DNA from: Spirochaetes bacterium RBG_13_51_14
GTDB taxonomy: Bacteria; Spirochaetota; UBA4802; UBA5550
Length of the DNA: 47,053 nucleotides
Reading direction: 5' to 3'
Assembly: GCA_001829455.1 (NCBI GenBank)
Contig: MIBH01000029.1
Span: 20,661-67,713 of the forward strand
Under the pieces are notes generated by a model. That model did no database searches. It had not been told where the DNA came from and saw only the letters and a list, made by a program, of their open reading frames with translations. Below are positions 46,169-47,053 of this stretch, in pieces. The first letter of the stretch is position 1. Every line of letters starts with the position of its first letter. A program made the position numbers and the translations under genes.

Positions 46169-47053
46169 TCATCGCACGAGAAAATAGATCAGGATCACGA
46201 AAATAAAAGAAACGTCAACCAGTACTTCGTACTTCAACGAGATGAGGTAATTCAGCCTATTGATTATGTTCATCAAGATCAAAAGGTAAATAATAGCAAG
46301 AATGAAGATGAGAAACAGGTAATGATGTGTCGCAATGGCGCTGTATCCGAATACGGCAATGCATATCGCAGATACGATACTTGAAAGGATGCGCATGTTG
46401 TCGCTTCCGAACCAGAGAGGGAGCGTTTCCCTCCCGATGATCAGGTCGCCCTGGAAGGCGATCAGATCAAGGAGGGTTGTCCTGAGAAAGATCAGCGTGA
46501 ATACATACCCGCCGAGCGTCGTAAAGTGGGTTATCGACATCCCCGTTCCGAGGATCGGGATCAGAACGGTAATAACAACCCATCCGAATATTGTTACGAT
46601 TTTCGAGTTGTACAGCTTTTGAAAAAATCCGGGCTTGACCCTCCTGATCACCTGTTTCACCGGAGCGGTTGAATACATGAATCCCAGGGCATACGAGCCC
46701 GTGAGTACAGCGATGGTGACGGCATTGTATTGCAATGCCATGAATATTGACGCCGCCATGGCCGCGAGAGAAACGATCAGGAGAGACTTTCCGAATTTTT
46801 CATATATCACGTATTTATAGGGATTGCTGAGTTTCAGAAATTCCTTCTCGAAATAATTGTTGATGGAATACATGGAAAAAATATAGAAAAAAGAGATCGA
46901 CGCGAATATGTAATCGGCCTGGATGCCCGCATATGCGAGGGTCGTGAGTGTTATGAAAAAAGCAGCCACCGCGGACAGGAGATTGGTCCTGACGATGAAC
47001 TTCAGGAGCGACATGGCAGTTTTGAACGCGAAGTTGCTGTTCAGGAAATTGAT
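46169..47053 (-). CDS. UbiA-like prenyltransferase family membrane protein (probably truncated by the window edge)
   Basis: Many TM segments; FSMYSINNYFEKEF and LIAFQGDLIIGRETLPLWFG; frame remains open upstream of ATG 47014 to the last base. Confidence 0.75.
   Translation of the reverse strand: MNFLNSNFAFKTAMSLLKFIVRTNLLSAVAAFFITLTTLAYAGIQADYIFASISFFYIFSMYSINNYFEKEFLKLSNPYKYVIYEKFGKSLLIVSLAAMAASIFMALQYNAVTIAVLTGSYALGFMYSTAPVKQVIRRVKPGFFQKLYNSKIVTIFGWVVITVLIPILGTGMSITHFTTLGGYVFTLIFLRTTLLDLIAFQGDLIIGRETLPLWFGSDNMRILSSIVSAICIAVFGYSAIATHHYLFLIFILAIIYLLILMNIINRLNYLISLKYEVLVDVSFIFVILIYFLVR

Noticed and set aside
1-47053. tRNA, rRNA, CRISPR arrays, transposases or phage genes
   Set aside because: None seen by reading: no repeat-spacer pattern, no transposase/integrase motifs in the translations and no convincing cloverleaf in intergenic gaps. 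A tRNAscan/Infernal run would settle RNA genes.

Overview
A 47-kb bacterial chromosomal segment, densely coded on both strands. I saw no rRNA, tRNA, CRISPR array, phage or IS element. From the left it contains: an SDR epimerase; cysteine synthase and serine O-acetyltransferase; a small HesB/IscA-like gene interrupted by an in-frame UGA (strong selenoprotein candidate, absent as one ORF from the ORF track); and a convergent, tightly packed O2/ROS-defence cluster on the minus strand (flavodiiron protein, PerR/Fur-type regulator, rubredoxin, cydA, cydB, desulfoferrodoxin, ferritin, rubrerythrin). Next come a five-CXXCH cytochrome lipoprotein with a predicted outer-membrane protein, an Ogg2-type 8-oxoG glycosylase, another ferritin-like protein, a PAS/HD-GYP protein, leucyl aminopeptidase, RNase R, a nitronate-monooxygenase-like enzyme, acyl-CoA dehydrogenase, several envelope proteins and lipoproteins, NAD(P)HX epimerase/dehydratase, an M23/LysM peptidase, dnaG and rpoD. 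The right end has an unusual GpsA fused to a PlsB-like domain with degenerate catalytic motifs, a sphingosine-1-phosphate-lyase-like enzyme, an FGGY kinase, a LOG-family protein, folC, aroE and an edge-truncated UbiA-like protein. Best leads: (1) the UGA-containing HesB-like gene with a plausible SECIS hairpin; (2) matching dyad operators (ATTAS-N6-STAAT) at that gene and at the head of the O2-defence cluster; (3) the GpsA-PlsB-like fusion. Family calls are by reading motifs in the translations; no database search was run.
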